Source: Bryobacterales bacterium (GTDB taxonomy: Bacteria; Acidobacteriota; Terriglobia; Bryobacterales; Bryobacteraceae). Taken from it: a stretch of 35,840 nucleotides of DNA. Position 1 is the stretch's first letter; each line of letters starts with the position of its first letter. The notes beneath the pieces were generated by a model. That model worked only from the letters and a program-made list of their open reading frames with translations. It was not told the DNA's origin and did not search any database. Location: positions 1-35,840 of the forward strand of contig JAEUQF010000061.1 in the NCBI GenBank assembly GCA_016789745.1, given 5' to 3'. Made by a program: the position numbers and the translations under genes. Below are positions 35,578-35,840 of the stretch, piece after piece.

Positions 35578-35840
35578 ATGTTGACCCGAGCCCTCGCCAT
35601 CCTCTGCCTTGCTGTCCCGCTGTTGCCCGCGCAACCCAAAATCGGCATCATCGAAGTCTTCGGCACCCGCAAGGTCACCCCCGAGAAGCTCAAACGCGCC
35701 CTCAACATCGTCGAAGGCGGCGCCATGCCCCAATCCAAAAACGATGCCGAAACCAAGCTCATCGGCCTGGAAGATGTCGTCAATGCCGACATCGAAGCCG
35801 TCTGCTGTGACCAGGGCAAGGCCATCCTCTACATCGGCAT
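35578..35840 (+). CDS. Unrecognised exported protein, 3' end outside window
   Basis: Translation from the ATG gives signal peptide MLTRALAILCLAVPLLPAQ, then KIGIIEVFGTRKVTPEKLKR and a mixed alpha/beta stretch with AVCCDQGKAILYIG. The strand-helix-helix pattern is reminiscent of a POTRA-like module, but only 87 codons are seen and no family is claimed. It follows the membrane-protein gene by 39 nt. Confidence 0.6.
   Translation, partial: MLTRALAILCLAVPLLPAQPKIGIIEVFGTRKVTPEKLKRALNIVEGGAMPQSKNDAETKLIGLEDVVNADIEAVCCDQGKAILYIG

Overview
The window is GC-rich (high G or C at third codon positions) and densely coding. It most likely comes from an Acidobacteriota chromosome, probably a Solibacter/Bryobacter-type lineage. 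The family content points there: an Oar-like TonB receptor with a carboxypeptidase-regulatory N-domain, a VWFA protein of the acidobacterial type, a PEP-CTERM protein, many exported hydrolases (sulfatase, sialate O-acetylesterase, penicillin acylase, S9 peptidase, CehA/McbA metallohydrolase, amidohydrolase), and Tad-type pilus ATPases. Species was not determined. I found no rRNA, tRNA, IS element, phage or CRISPR array.

Layout. 1-5033 (+): the end of a probable phosphofructokinase, an MGDG-synthase-like glycosyltransferase and a large outer-membrane receptor, closed by a bidirectional terminator at 5051-5087. 11324-5107 (-): one tight operon, in transcription order AlkA-type DNA glycosylase, PhoPQ-related hydrolase, sulfatase, sialate O-acetylesterase, LarA-like protein. 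11414-13686 (+): VWFA protein and PQQ-type beta-propeller, followed by a structured dispersed-repeat-like element. 18709-13869 (-): S9 peptidase, a frameshifted PEP-CTERM gene, a 29-bp hairpin and a penicillin acylase. 26744-18747 (-): CpaF-type ATPase, alpha/beta hydrolase, ABC ATPase and ABC permease joined by 1-4 nt overlaps, then an antiporter-rhodanese fusion and a CpaE-like ATPase. 26788-27714 (+): a degenerate sulfatase-like ORF carrying a palindromic repeat. 30507-27702 (-): SDR and CehA/McbA protein. 30558-35840 (+): amidohydrolase, Tex, methyltransferase, DUF4870-like membrane protein and the start of an unrecognised exported protein.

The most interesting signal is in the antiporter-rhodanese gene (20147-21745, -). 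Its frame has a TGA at 20288-20290 exactly where the rhodanese catalytic cysteine should be. The rest of the rhodanese domain continues in the same frame for 46 codons, and a short hairpin with GU in its apical loop follows the TGA. This fits an undescribed selenocysteine-containing rhodanese fused to a cation/proton antiporter; a recent nonsense mutation is the competing explanation. Other signals are a TACAAT box 7 nt upstream of start codons (leaderless transcription), a GNRA/tandem-GA hairpin repeat, a triple-palindrome element translated inside a pseudo-sulfatase, and a hairpin abutting the penicillin acylase start codon.
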